In this document: in pieces, positions 1 through 6,551 of the stretch
Numbering within the stretch: position 1 is the stretch's first letter
Layout: each line of letters opens with the position of its first letter
DNA from: Nitrospirota bacterium
Lineage (GTDB): Bacteria; Nitrospirota; Thermodesulfovibrionia; Thermodesulfovibrionales; Magnetobacteriaceae
Length of the DNA stretch: 7,496 nucleotides
Assembly: GCA_015232165.1 (NCBI GenBank)
Contig: JADGAE010000084.1
Coordinates: 1-7,496 of the forward strand
Direction: 5' to 3'
Program-made: the position numbers and the translations under genes
The notes under the pieces: model-generated
The model's input: only the letters and a program-made list of their open reading frames with translations
What the model was told of the DNA's origin: nothing
The model's database searches: none

Positions 1-804
1 ATGGAGTACCTCATCACCGACCTCAAGAGGATGCTCAAGGAAAATAGAAAGACCATCTCCGACGCCGAGGAGATCAAACAAGAGGCCATAAGGCTCCGCG
101 ACGACCTCGTAGAGGAGTTGGACAGAACCCGCAGTGCAAACAAGGATGCCCTTGCCGATACCTATCACAAGGCCGAAGAGATACTCCAGGGGCTGAGGGC
201 TGAGGCCAAGGAGATATTGCTCTTGTTGCAGCAGTCTGACACCCAGAGGGTCAAGGGCATGGTCGTCAACATTGACAAGCGGATTGCCAAACTGCGGCAA
301 CAGCGAAATGCACTCCAAAAGGACAAGCACAAGGACATCCAGAAACCCCTGCATGGTCAGCGTGTGCTCCTTAGGGGGTTTGATGTGGAGGGTGTCATCC
401 TCTCCGTAAATGAAAGGAAATCGCGCTGTACTGTGCTCATAAATGGCCGTGAGGTGGAGGTGCCCTTTACCGAACTACTGGAGTGTGAGGGCAAGCCCTT
501 TGAGTCGGAGGCATCCCTTAAGCAGAAACGGCAGCATGCCTCCGACATCGACAAGTCGCTCGATATGCCCCGCGAACTGAACCTGATCGGTCAGCGCATA
601 GACCCGGCCCTGTCCCTCCTCGAACGCTATCTCAACGACGCGGCCATCAACGACGTTGACCGTGTGAAGATAATCCACGGGGTGAGTACCGGTCGTCTGG
701 CAGGGGCCATCCGTGAATACTTGAAGGAACATCCGTTGGTCAAGGGCTATAGGAAAGGTAACAACGATGAAGGCGGCGAGGCCGTGACTATTGTAACTTT
801 ATAG
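1..804 (+). CDS. mutS2: Endonuclease MutS2, C-terminal part (5' end outside the window)
   Basis: This is the C-terminal 267 residues of a MutS2 protein, which is usually about 780 residues long. MutS2 is a MutS-like ATPase linked in other bacteria to suppression of homologous recombination and to rescue of collided ribosomes. The visible part starts in a long charged helical, coiled-coil-like region (about 1-110). A small beta-rich KOW-like segment follows (about 117-160), then a C-terminal Smr domain (about 190-267). The Smr domain has LNLIGQR at 193-199, in the place of the usual LDLRG motif, and HGVSTG at 226-231, matching the HGxGTG signature. It ends in the typical GGEAVTIVTL strand. The ATG at base 1 is most likely an internal Met, because the helical region normally follows the ATPase domain, so the gene should continue to the left. 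The missing ATPase domain cannot be assessed here. The family assignment is strong. Confidence 0.9.
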   Translation: MEYLITDLKRMLKENRKTISDAEEIKQEAIRLRDDLVEELDRTRSANKDALADTYHKAEEILQGLRAEAKEILLLLQQSDTQRVKGMVVNIDKRIAKLRQQRNALQKDKHKDIQKPLHGQRVLLRGFDVEGVILSVNERKSRCTVLINGREVEVPFTELLECEGKPFESEASLKQKRQHASDIDKSLDMPRELNLIGQRIDPALSLLERYLNDAAINDVDRVKIIHGVSTGRLAGAIREYLKEHPLVKGYRKGNNDEGGEAVTIVTL

Positions 805-850
805 GAGATATCTAAAAAAAAGCATGCCGGAGATTTTATGGTTTAAATGC

Positions 851-919
851 ATGGATTCCAGCTTTCGCTGGAATGACAGTTATAGGCTTTTGTCATTCCT
901 GTGTAAACAGGAATCCAGA
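851..919. repeat. Nested palindromic intergenic repeat (REP/MITE-like)
   Basis: Two perfect 8-bp-stem hairpins sit side by side. The first is ATTCCAGC (855-862) with GCTGGAAT (867-874), loop TTTC. The second is ATTCCTGT (895-902) with ACAGGAAT (907-914), loop GTAA. The two halves are also inverted copies of each other: 852-878 pairs with 891-917 apart from mismatches around the second loop. The whole unit could therefore fold as one long hairpin or as a cloverleaf. Sequences of the type ATTCC-stem-GGAATGACA are common dispersed intergenic repeats in many bacteria. No transposase is present. It fills most of the gap between mutS2 and the next gene and may act as an mRNA-stabilising or transcription-attenuating structure, though no T-run follows it. 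Confidence 0.8.
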
Positions 920-942
920 AACTGATAAATCAGAGGAAAGGT

Positions 943-1188
943 GTGACCAAAAAGCAGATGCATAAATCGGTAGAAGTGTATATGGCAGCTATACAGAAAT
1001 ACTTGATTGAGCCGGGGGTCGCCGACCCCTCGGTACACAACGGCAAGTTGATCAGAGAGTTTGACAGGCTATATGATTCATTGCATATCGCTGGGTACTA
1101 TAGGGGGCTTTTAACCCATGTTGAGACGGTTAGAGAGGAGATGAATGCCGCCGAGATGTTTATCAAAAAGGTAACGGGCAGCCAGTAA
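943..1188 (+). CDS. Small helical protein of unknown function, possible HEPN-like fold
   Basis: An 81-residue protein with a GTG start at 943, chosen because AGAGG (932-936) sits six bases upstream. The next in-frame Met is residue 6. The sequence is predicted to be mostly helical: about 8-22, 35-49, 52-70. It has no signal peptide or membrane segment. I do not recognise the family with certainty. The pattern LYDSLHIAGYYRGLLTH (43-59) contains R54-x4-H59, the spacing of the HEPN ribonuclease motif, but the polar residue that usually follows the Arg is replaced by Gly. The protein is also at the short end for a HEPN domain, so a catalytic role is only a possibility. The stop is 19 bases before the histidine kinase start, so the two are probably co-transcribed and perhaps functionally linked. 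No nucleotidyltransferase partner, which often accompanies HEPN toxins, is nearby. Confidence 0.7.
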   Translation: MTKKQMHKSVEVYMAAIQKYLIEPGVADPSVHNGKLIREFDRLYDSLHIAGYYRGLLTHVETVREEMNAAEMFIKKVTGSQ

Positions 1189-1207
1189 ATGGATTTAGGA
1201 GAAAGGA

Positions 1208-2698
1208 ATGGAAACGGTAGAGACATTAAACGTAACAAATAACCAGGAGGGGCAGGGCATCTTACGGATCATAAGCGACACGGTCGATAACGCCGTCATA
1301 ATAATGGACGAGGGGTACAACGTTACCTCCTGGAATAAAGCTGCCGAGACAGCGTTTAAGTATACGTCGGAAGAGATGCTCGGAAACAGTCTGCTTGACA
1401 AACTGATCTCGAAACCGTTTCATAAGACGCTACTGGACAACATATGTGTCTTAAAAGATAACGGGATTTCTTGTATCGGTAAGCCTTTTTACATAATGGT
1501 CTCAGGTAAGGATGGCAATGAGGTCTTTTGCAATCTCAATATGTCCGCGATAAAGCTAAACGGCAGGATACACACCGTTATGGTCTTTAAGGATGCCACC
1601 AACTCTAAGCTCAAGCAAAGCGTTATAACGTTAAAAAAGGTGGTTGAGACAATGCACCTGGGGCTTTGCGTTACGGATATGAAGGGTCAGATTATTCATG
1701 CAAACGCCCCTATGGCTGAAATGCACGGATATAACGTTACCGAACTGATTGGTGTCAATGCCGCGGATGTCTTTTACTCCTTGTTTATAGTAGCGGCACA
1801 GAATAACTTCGTAGTCCGTAATACGGAGGTTATCAGTAAGAGAAAGGACACATCCTCATTGTCTGTGGTATTGACCTCGGATATCGTCAGGTATGACAAC
1901 GGAGAGCCTATCTCGATCTTTATGACATGCCAGGACATGACCGCATGTAAGAAGCTGGAGACAGAGGTCGGTACATATAAAACCACCCTGGATGACAAGA
2001 TAAAGGAGAGCAGCCTTCTGCTAAAGACCAACGAAGACTTGCAAATGGAGATCGTCAGGAGCAGACAGCACCAGGAGATGTTTGATACAAAGATAAAGGA
2101 CCTCAACATGCTCCTGAAGGAGGTTCATCACAGGGTAAAGAACAATCTCCAGATTATAAACAGCCTGTTAAGCCTCCAGTCGGAGAAGATCACCGACAAG
2201 GGCCTGCTTGGGATGTTTAAGGACATCCAAAATCGGGTCAGGGCCATGGCCTTGATACACGAAAAGCTCTATCAATCGGCGTGTATGTCGGAGCTTAACT
2301 TCCATGAGTACATCCAGGACCTGACCTACGAACTGATCAACTCCTACAGCGACAACACATCCAGGGTGGAACTGCTGCTTGAGATCGATATCCAGACCAT
2401 TGACATTGACATAGCAATCCCATGCGGGCTGGTAATCAACGAAATTATCTCAAACGCCTTAAAATACGCCTTTCCCAATGGCAAGACCGGTAAGATACGG
2501 ATCGTGTTCTACAAAAATACCGACGGCAAGTACGTGCTTATGATCAGCGACGACGGCGTTGGCGTCAAAAATGGAATAGACTTCCGTAACACAAAATCGC
2601 TCGGTCTGCGTCTGGTACATGACCTGATCACGAGGAAACTCAAGGGTACGCTCGATGTAGAAACCGACAATGGCACGAAATACAAGATGGTTTTCTAA
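1208..2698 (+). CDS. Soluble PAS-PAS sensor histidine kinase, HisKA_2 type
   Basis: A 496-residue sensor kinase that should autophosphorylate on His and pass the phosphate to a response regulator. Its start is supported by AGGAG at 1197-1201, six bases before the ATG. Order of domains: PAS 1 (about 16-130), PAS 2 (about 142-250, with LCVTDMKGQIIHANAPMAEM), a coiled-coil linker (about 250-303), a HisKA_2 dimerisation/phosphoacceptor region with EVHHRVKNNLQ (305-315; H308 is the likely phosphoacceptor), and a HATPase_c domain. The ATPase domain shows the N box NEIISNALKYAFPNG (411-425), G1 box DDGVG (448-452) and G2-like GLRLV (466-470). There is no membrane segment, so it should sense a cytoplasmic signal through the PAS domains. 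No haem-, flavin- or other cofactor-binding signature could be assigned by eye. Its partner regulator is not adjacent; the REC-PAS protein at 6603-7370 is one candidate. The next gene overlaps its 3' end. Confidence 0.93.
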   Translation: METVETLNVTNNQEGQGILRIISDTVDNAVIIMDEGYNVTSWNKAAETAFKYTSEEMLGNSLLDKLISKPFHKTLLDNICVLKDNGISCIGKPFYIMVSGKDGNEVFCNLNMSAIKLNGRIHTVMVFKDATNSKLKQSVITLKKVVETMHLGLCVTDMKGQIIHANAPMAEMHGYNVTELIGVNAADVFYSLFIVAAQNNFVVRNTEVISKRKDTSSLSVVLTSDIVRYDNGEPISIFMTCQDMTACKKLETEVGTYKTTLDDKIKESSLLLKTNEDLQMEIVRSRQHQEMFDTKIKDLNMLLKEVHHRVKNNLQIINSLLSLQSEKITDKGLLGMFKDIQNRVRAMALIHEKLYQSACMSELNFHEYIQDLTYELINSYSDNTSRVELLLEIDIQTIDIDIAIPCGLVINEIISNALKYAFPNGKTGKIRIVFYKNTDGKYVLMISDDGVGVKNGIDFRNTKSLGLRLVHDLITRKLKGTLDVETDNGTKYKMVF

Positions 2699-4268
2699 GG
2701 ACCTGGGGGCATACCGCCCCCAGACCCGTACGGATAATGAAACCCTACCCTATGTCATAGTCGTTGTTTTATGTGCGCTTGTCTTAATCATCTACAGGCA
2801 GACTTTTGAACATGACTTTATCTCCTATGATGACGGCCTGCACATAACTGGAAATGATGCCGTAAGGGGTGGTCTTTCCCTGAAGGGTCTCAAGTGGGCA
2901 TTTACCCAGACACACAACGTAAACTGGATGCCCCTGGTCTGGCTCTCCCACATGCTCGATTGTCAGTTGTACGGGATAGAACCCCGGGGACATCATTTAA
3001 CCAGTGTCCTGCTTCATGTCTTAAATACCGTTGTGTTATTCCTCGCCCTCGTCAGGGTGACCGGGCAGAGGTGGCCCTCGTTGATTGTGACAGCCCTGTT
3101 TGTCCTGCATCCACTTGACGTTGAGTCCGTGGCGTGGGCGTCGGAGAGAAAGAACTTGTTGCTGGGCTTGTCGTGGTTTCTGACCATTTGGGTCTACGGC
3201 TGGTATGTGCAACAAAGGTCATCGGGCAGGTACATTGCCTTGATAGTGGCGGCGCTCTGTGGCTACATGGCCAAGCCGACCTTTGTGGCCATACCCGTGG
3301 TGCTACTGCTGCTGGATTGGTGGCCGCTAAAACGGATTGACTCCTACAGGAGTGCTCTGGTCATGTTGGCAGAGAAACTGCCGCTGGTGCTTTTTTCCTT
3401 TGTTATAAGCGTGTGGACCTATATCTCTCAGAAGACCGGCGGCTTTACGATGTCCCTGGAGACGCTGGAGTTAAAGTACAGGCTCTACAACAGCGTGATC
3501 TCCTACGTCAGGTACATCGGCAAGTTACTGTGGCCGTCCAATCTGGCGATCTATTATCCGTTTCCGAGCGGGTTTGACATGACACAGGTTGTGTTATCAG
3601 CCTTGGTCTTGTTTCTGCTGATGGGTTTGGTGTTATGGTTTGGCAGGAGGTTGCCGTATCTTATAACCGGCTGGTTCTGGTTCATCTGCACGCTGTTGCC
3701 AAACATAGGGATCGTTCAGTCCGGTGGACAGGCAATGGCCGACAGGTACTCTTATATCTCCTTCATTGGGCTGTACGTGATCATCGCCTGGGGGATGATG
3801 GATGTCATCGCAAGGTGGCCGAGGTTGAAGGTCGTTTTAGTTGCCTGCATAGTTGTTGTGTTGGTTGTCCTTGTGCCCGTGACGTGGAGGGTGGCCGGCT
3901 ACTGGAGGAACGACCTGACCCTCTTTGGACACGCCGCGGAGGTAACGCAGGACAACTATCTGGCCCACAACAATTACGGTGTGGCCTTATTCAAGCTGGG
4001 GCGGTATGACGAGGCGTTTGTGCAGTTTTCAAGGGCGGTATCGATACGGTCTGATTACGTCCTGGCCCAGATCAACCTCGGTAACGTCTATCTGATCAGG
4101 GCCGACTACGACAAGGCCATCGACCATTACAACCAAGCCCTGAAAGTCCAACCATCCAACGCCACAGCCCGCTATTACATTAACTTGGCGTATGAAGAAA
4201 AGGAAAAGACAAAGACAAGGAGGGCGTTTTTTGGCCGGGGTGCCCCACCCCCTCCGCCCCCTCCTTGA
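2670..4268 (+). CDS. TMTC-like multi-spanning membrane protein with C-terminal TPRs, probable GT-C-type glycosyltransferase
   Basis: A 532-residue inner-membrane protein. An N-terminal segment (about 26-43) is followed by the loop FISYDDGLHITGN (50-62), whose acidic pair D54-D55 matches the catalytic first-loop position of GT-C glycosyltransferases and TMTC proteins. Further conserved-looking parts are NWMPLVWLSHMLDCQLYG (85-102), HHLTSVLLHVLNT (108-120) and HPLDVESVAWASERKN (147-162). About eight to ten hydrophobic spans reach residue 405. Two TPR units follow (about 428-461 and 462-495). By family resemblance it may transfer sugar from a lipid-linked donor to protein or another acceptor; the substrate is unknown. 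The ATG at 2670 lies inside the kinase gene, a 29-base overlap, and has no clear ribosome binding site. No other plausible in-frame start precedes the first membrane span, so translational coupling to the kinase is likely. The tail GRGAPPPPPPP (522-532) comes from a GC-rich stretch at the edge of a palindromic repeat. Confidence 0.85.
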   Translation: MARNTRWFSKDLGAYRPQTRTDNETLPYVIVVVLCALVLIIYRQTFEHDFISYDDGLHITGNDAVRGGLSLKGLKWAFTQTHNVNWMPLVWLSHMLDCQLYGIEPRGHHLTSVLLHVLNTVVLFLALVRVTGQRWPSLIVTALFVLHPLDVESVAWASERKNLLLGLSWFLTIWVYGWYVQQRSSGRYIALIVAALCGYMAKPTFVAIPVVLLLLDWWPLKRIDSYRSALVMLAEKLPLVLFSFVISVWTYISQKTGGFTMSLETLELKYRLYNSVISYVRYIGKLLWPSNLAIYYPFPSGFDMTQVVLSALVLFLLMGLVLWFGRRLPYLITGWFWFICTLLPNIGIVQSGGQAMADRYSYISFIGLYVIIAWGMMDVIARWPRLKVVLVACIVVVLVVLVPVTWRVAGYWRNDLTLFGHAAEVTQDNYLAHNNYGVALFKLGRYDEAFVQFSRAVSIRSDYVLAQINLGNVYLIRADYDKAIDHYNQALKVQPSNATARYYINLAYEEKEKTKTRRAFFGRGAPPPPPPP

Positions 4269-4302
4269 CCTCCCCTGCAAGGGGACCAGTCCCCTTGACC
4301 CC
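4253..4302. repeat. GC-rich palindromic repeat, copy 1
   Basis: The core 4272-4294 is identical to the reverse complement of 7452-7474 (23 bases). Within it are two mutually exclusive hairpins sharing one GGGG: CCCCTGCAAGGGG (4272-4284) and GGGGACCAGTCCCC (4281-4294). The adjacent CCCCTTGACCCC (4291-4302) also recurs inverted at 7419-7430. The left flank TCCGCCCCC (from 4253) shows weaker similarity to the other copy and reads as proline codons in the preceding gene, which ends at 4268 inside the repeat. It may serve as a transcription stop or barrier between the converging genes. The outer borders are uncertain. Confidence 0.75.
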
Positions 4303-4432
4303 TTTAAAGTGCCGTGAATTTTGTAGTTAATCCAATCGAAACGCGCTATACTGTAATGTGACATTGTCAAATTTATCTTGTTAATAGAATGACTATATTT
4401 GTAACATGGCAGTGAGTTACCAGCCTTGTTTT

Positions 4433-5440
4433 TCAGAGATTATTCGTCCAGAGGTTTTCTTTTTTGTAAGTCTTCCATCGGTTGTGTATCCACAGGTACT
4501 GCTCAGGGAATGCCGTGACGATTTTTTGCATCTCTGTGGTCATGGCCTCGGTCAGGCGTATGATTTCGGCCTTTTCGCTCTTGTAATCACCGGGATATAT
4601 GGGGTCTGAGACGACCCCGGTAAAGTCGCCGCCATTGCTTTTTGTCCGCATCTGCCTCTTTCGACGACAGCAGGCCGCAACAACAATGGGTCTCTTGTAC
4701 AACACGCTGAGCATGGCAGGGATTGGGGTGGCAGTGGCAGGGGAGCCAAAGTAGTTGACAATAACCCCCTTGGCAGTGCTCTGGTCCGGGAGCATCCCGA
4801 TGGACTTGCCGTGTCTGAGGGCATCCTGCAGGGCAAACATGGAGTTGCTCTTGGCTACAAAGAGTTGCCCGCTCCGGGCACGGTTTGCATAGATGAGGCG
4901 TTGCAGATAGGGGTTATCCAGCGGGCGAACTACAACTACCATTGGTATGCCCACGACGGTGCTAACGTATGGCAGAAACTCCCAGTTTCCTATGTGCGGT
5001 GTAACAAAGATGCACCCGCCGCTGTTGTCATGTATCGCCTTGGCCTTGGCAAATAGGGCCAATATTTCCCGACTCTCTGCAACCTCCAAACCCCGTCCGC
5101 CCCCCTTACCGTCACCCCTGACATTGCCAATAAGCCCCGGTGACAACAACTCATCACGATACTTTATCGTCTCAAGGAACGTTAAGAAAAAAGCCCCGCA
5201 ACTCTGACGCGCAATAGCCCTTATTTCGGCTTCACTCTTGTGCGCAAATGCGCTACGCAGATTCCTGACCGCAATGTTGCGACGCTTTGCCACCAGGAAA
5301 TAAAACAAATCCCCAAGCAACACACTCAACACGGAAACAACCCGTATCGGGATCATGGCGGTAGCAAAAAACAAGACCCGCACCGCACCATACTCCACAT
5401 ACCACCTGAGCCTGGATATCCAGGACTTACCCTTTTTCAT
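4433..5440 (-). CDS. LpxL/HtrB-family lipid A (Kdo-dependent) acyltransferase-like protein
   Basis: A 335-residue lysophospholipid-acyltransferase superfamily protein, somewhat longer than E. coli LpxL (about 306). It should add a secondary acyl chain to lipid A or a related glycolipid at the inner membrane, using acyl-ACP or acyl-CoA. Seen: an N-terminal hydrophobic segment (about 18-50) followed by the basic AKRRNIAVRNL (51-61); the catalytic HxxxxD/E motif as TPHIGNWE (147-154, H149 and E154); MLPDQS (216-221); and the C-terminal EQYLWIHNRWK (313-323), a hallmark of this family. Odd point: a Gly/Arg-rich insertion, RGDGKGGGRG (108-117), sits before the catalytic motif. The ATG at 5440 has no strong ribosome binding site; a short upstream reading frame with a better one ends just ahead of it (5492-5448). 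Transcription converges on the TMTC-like gene. Which LpxL-type acylation it carries out cannot be told from sequence alone. Confidence 0.88.
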   Translation of the reverse strand: MKKGKSWISRLRWYVEYGAVRVLFFATAMIPIRVVSVLSVLLGDLFYFLVAKRRNIAVRNLRSAFAHKSEAEIRAIARQSCGAFFLTFLETIKYRDELLSPGLIGNVRGDGKGGGRGLEVAESREILALFAKAKAIHDNSGGCIFVTPHIGNWEFLPYVSTVVGIPMVVVVRPLDNPYLQRLIYANRARSGQLFVAKSNSMFALQDALRHGKSIGMLPDQSTAKGVIVNYFGSPATATPIPAMLSVLYKRPIVVAACCRRKRQMRTKSNGGDFTGVVSDPIYPGDYKSEKAEIIRLTEAMTTEMQKIVTAFPEQYLWIHNRWKTYKKENLWTNNL

Positions 5441-5447
5441 GATATAC

Positions 5448-5492
5448 TCATGTTATGCCATAGAATATCTTGCAACTCTCTGAAACCCGCAT
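5448..5492 (-). other. Possible 14-codon leader reading frame before the acyltransferase gene
   Basis: On the - strand, AAAAGGAG (5504-5497) lies four bases before an ATG that opens the frame MRVSESCKIFYGIT, ending in TGA at 5450-5448. The acyltransferase ATG follows after only seven bases, in another frame. This could couple translation of the two frames, or the purine run could be chance. There is no further support for it being a gene. Confidence 0.25.
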
Positions 5493-5623
5493 GTAACTCC
5501 TTTTACTATGATAGAATTGTTACGAAGTAAGGTACCATTGCCGTTGTGGGTTGATCCTCCACGAGGGGAATAACCACACAAGTATCTATAAAAACCAAAC
5601 AATGGCGGTGTCTGAATAATCAC

Positions 5624-5646
5624 GGTTGTTCGTGGTGCTAACAACC
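5624..5646. other. Hairpin in the ssrA-acyltransferase intergenic gap
   Basis: GGTTGTT (5624-5630) and AACAACC (5640-5646) form a perfect 7-bp stem with a 9-base loop. An alternative hairpin, CACG/CGTG (5621-5624 with 5631-5634), overlaps it. On the - strand it lies 45 bases after the 3' end of ssrA, in a position suited to ending or shaping the 3' trailer, but no T-run follows. The rest of the 250-base gap (5441-5690) shows no clear gene or promoter. Confidence 0.3.
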
Positions 5647-5690
5647 ATCATGTTTGTGTTTGATGTCGCATTATTCTATTATTAAAACAT

Positions 5691-6042
5691 TGGTGGAGGC
5701 GGCGGGAGTCGAACCCGCGTCCGAAAGCACTACTCTCAAGCGTCTACATGTTTAGCCTGTTCTTTTTTCTATTTCGGGACCATTAGCCTGTACAGGCAAG
5801 GCTGCCGGTACCCAATCCCCTTTTTTTCTCATACAGGGTGCAGAGGCCTCACCCCATACCAGCCTGCTTTATGACGCTCACTCCTGACTACAGGCACTTT
5901 CAGGAGCAGCGTGCCGCTTTATTTAAGCGGCAATTGCTAGTTCGTTGTTGGCTTTTGTAAAAGTCTCCGCCGTTTTACATGGTGACGGAATCCACGACAT
6001 GCAACCTGAGCCTCATAACCCCCGTCGAAACCGTACGCCCCC
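5691..6042 (-). ncRNA. ssrA: Transfer-messenger RNA (tmRNA)
   Basis: A one-piece tmRNA of 352 bases that, with SmpB, frees stalled ribosomes and tags the unfinished protein for proteolysis. The 5' end GGGGGCGTACGGTTTCGAC and the 3' end ...CGCCTCCACCA pair as a 7-bp acceptor stem containing the G3-U wobble that marks charging by alanyl-tRNA synthetase. CCA is encoded. A T-arm with 5-bp stem GCGGG/CCCGC and loop TTCGACT lies at 5702-5718. A stem holding the tag stop codon (5912-5932) and a further 7-bp stem (CTCCTGA 5881-5887 with TCAGGAG 5900-5906) fit the usual helix and pseudoknot plan. The 5' end lies four bases after the smpB stop, so the RNA is probably cut from a joint transcript or driven from a promoter inside smpB. 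Confidence 0.97.
5923..5952 (-). other. tmRNA tag-peptide reading frame
   Basis: Within ssrA the frame GCC AAC AAC GAA CTA GCA ATT GCC GCT TAA encodes ANNELAIAA. The resume codon GCC (5952-5950) is placed by analogy with the Ala resume codon of other tmRNAs, following the unpaired ACAAAA stretch. The hydrophobic Ala-Ala end matches degrons read by ClpXP-type proteases. It has nine encoded residues, one fewer than the E. coli tag, and the end is IAA rather than the usual LAA. Confidence 0.85.
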
Positions 6043-6046
6043 ATAA

Positions 6047-6490
6047 TTAATTCTTCATCGAGCGTTCTATTTCGCGTTTGGCCTCGCGTTCCTTTATAAC
6101 CTCGCGTTTTTCATACTGCTTCTTCCCCTTGCACAGACCTATCGCTATTTTTATATATTGCCCCTTTATGTATATCCTTAGAGGGATCAACGTGTATCCC
6201 TTTTGGGCAATCTTACCTGCCAGTTTCTTGAGTTCCTTCTTGTGTAACAGGAGCTTTCTCATCCTGAGCGGGTCGTGGTTGTTTATGTTACCATGGCTGT
6301 AAGCGCTCACGTGGCAGTTTAGCAAGAAAGACTCGTTTTCCTTGATCAACACGTAGCTGTCTTTCAGATGTACCCTCTTCTGCCGTATTGCCTTGACTTC
6401 GGTGCCCTTCAGACACAAACCGGCCTCATAGGACTCCTCAACAAAGTAATCATATAGCGCCTTCTTGTTATCTGCAAACACCCGCTCCAT
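6047..6490 (-). CDS. smpB: SsrA-binding protein SmpB
   Basis: SmpB binds the tRNA-like domain of tmRNA and places it in the A site of stalled ribosomes. From the ATG at 6490 the protein is 147 residues and begins MERVFADNKKALYDYF, matching the usual SmpB N-terminus just ahead of the DNxKAxxDYF motif. The frame also remains open upstream to a GTG at 6544, adding 18 residues (MRRKTYLQ...) with no SmpB counterpart; that longer start is less likely. Other family marks are GTEVKAIRQKRVHLKDSY, the HDPLRMRKLLLHKKE segment and the C-terminal basic tail KREVIKEREAKREIERSMK, which folds into a helix in the decoding centre. No strong ribosome binding site precedes ATG 6490. It is directly followed by ssrA and is divergent from the REC-PAS gene. 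Confidence 0.95.
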   Translation of the reverse strand: MERVFADNKKALYDYFVEESYEAGLCLKGTEVKAIRQKRVHLKDSYVLIKENESFLLNCHVSAYSHGNINNHDPLRMRKLLLHKKELKKLAGKIAQKGYTLIPLRIYIKGQYIKIAIGLCKGKKQYEKREVIKEREAKREIERSMKN

Positions 6491-6551
6491 TCTTTTTAGA
6501 ATATCATAAACAAATTTTTTTTGCAAGTATGTTTTCCTTCGCACTTTATTT

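Noticed and set aside
1..3. ATG at the first base as a true start of a short Smr protein
   Set aside because: The sequence from residue 1 matches the helical region that follows the MutS2 ATPase domain, so the gene is most simply cut by the window edge.
4029..4370. Open frame of 113 codons on the - strand
   Set aside because: It lies opposite the TPR region of the TMTC-like gene and the repeat, and has no recognisable domain.
4352..4372. Overlapping small palindromes AATGTGACATT and TGACATTGTCA between the converging genes
   Set aside because: Stems of only five bases without T-runs; too weak to call terminators or operator sites.
5240..5530. Open frame of 96 codons on the + strand across the acyltransferase start
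   Set aside because: It is a shadow of the acyltransferase N-terminal codons, with no start signal or family likeness.
5691..5720. A separate tRNA gene suggested by the T-arm and CCA end
   Set aside because: The matching acceptor strand lies over 300 bases away at 6036-6042 and the intervening sequence holds a tag frame, so this is tmRNA.
6491..6544. GTG start at 6544 giving a 165-residue SmpB
   Set aside because: The extra 18 residues have no SmpB counterpart, and ATG 6490 gives the normal N-terminus. It cannot be ruled out.
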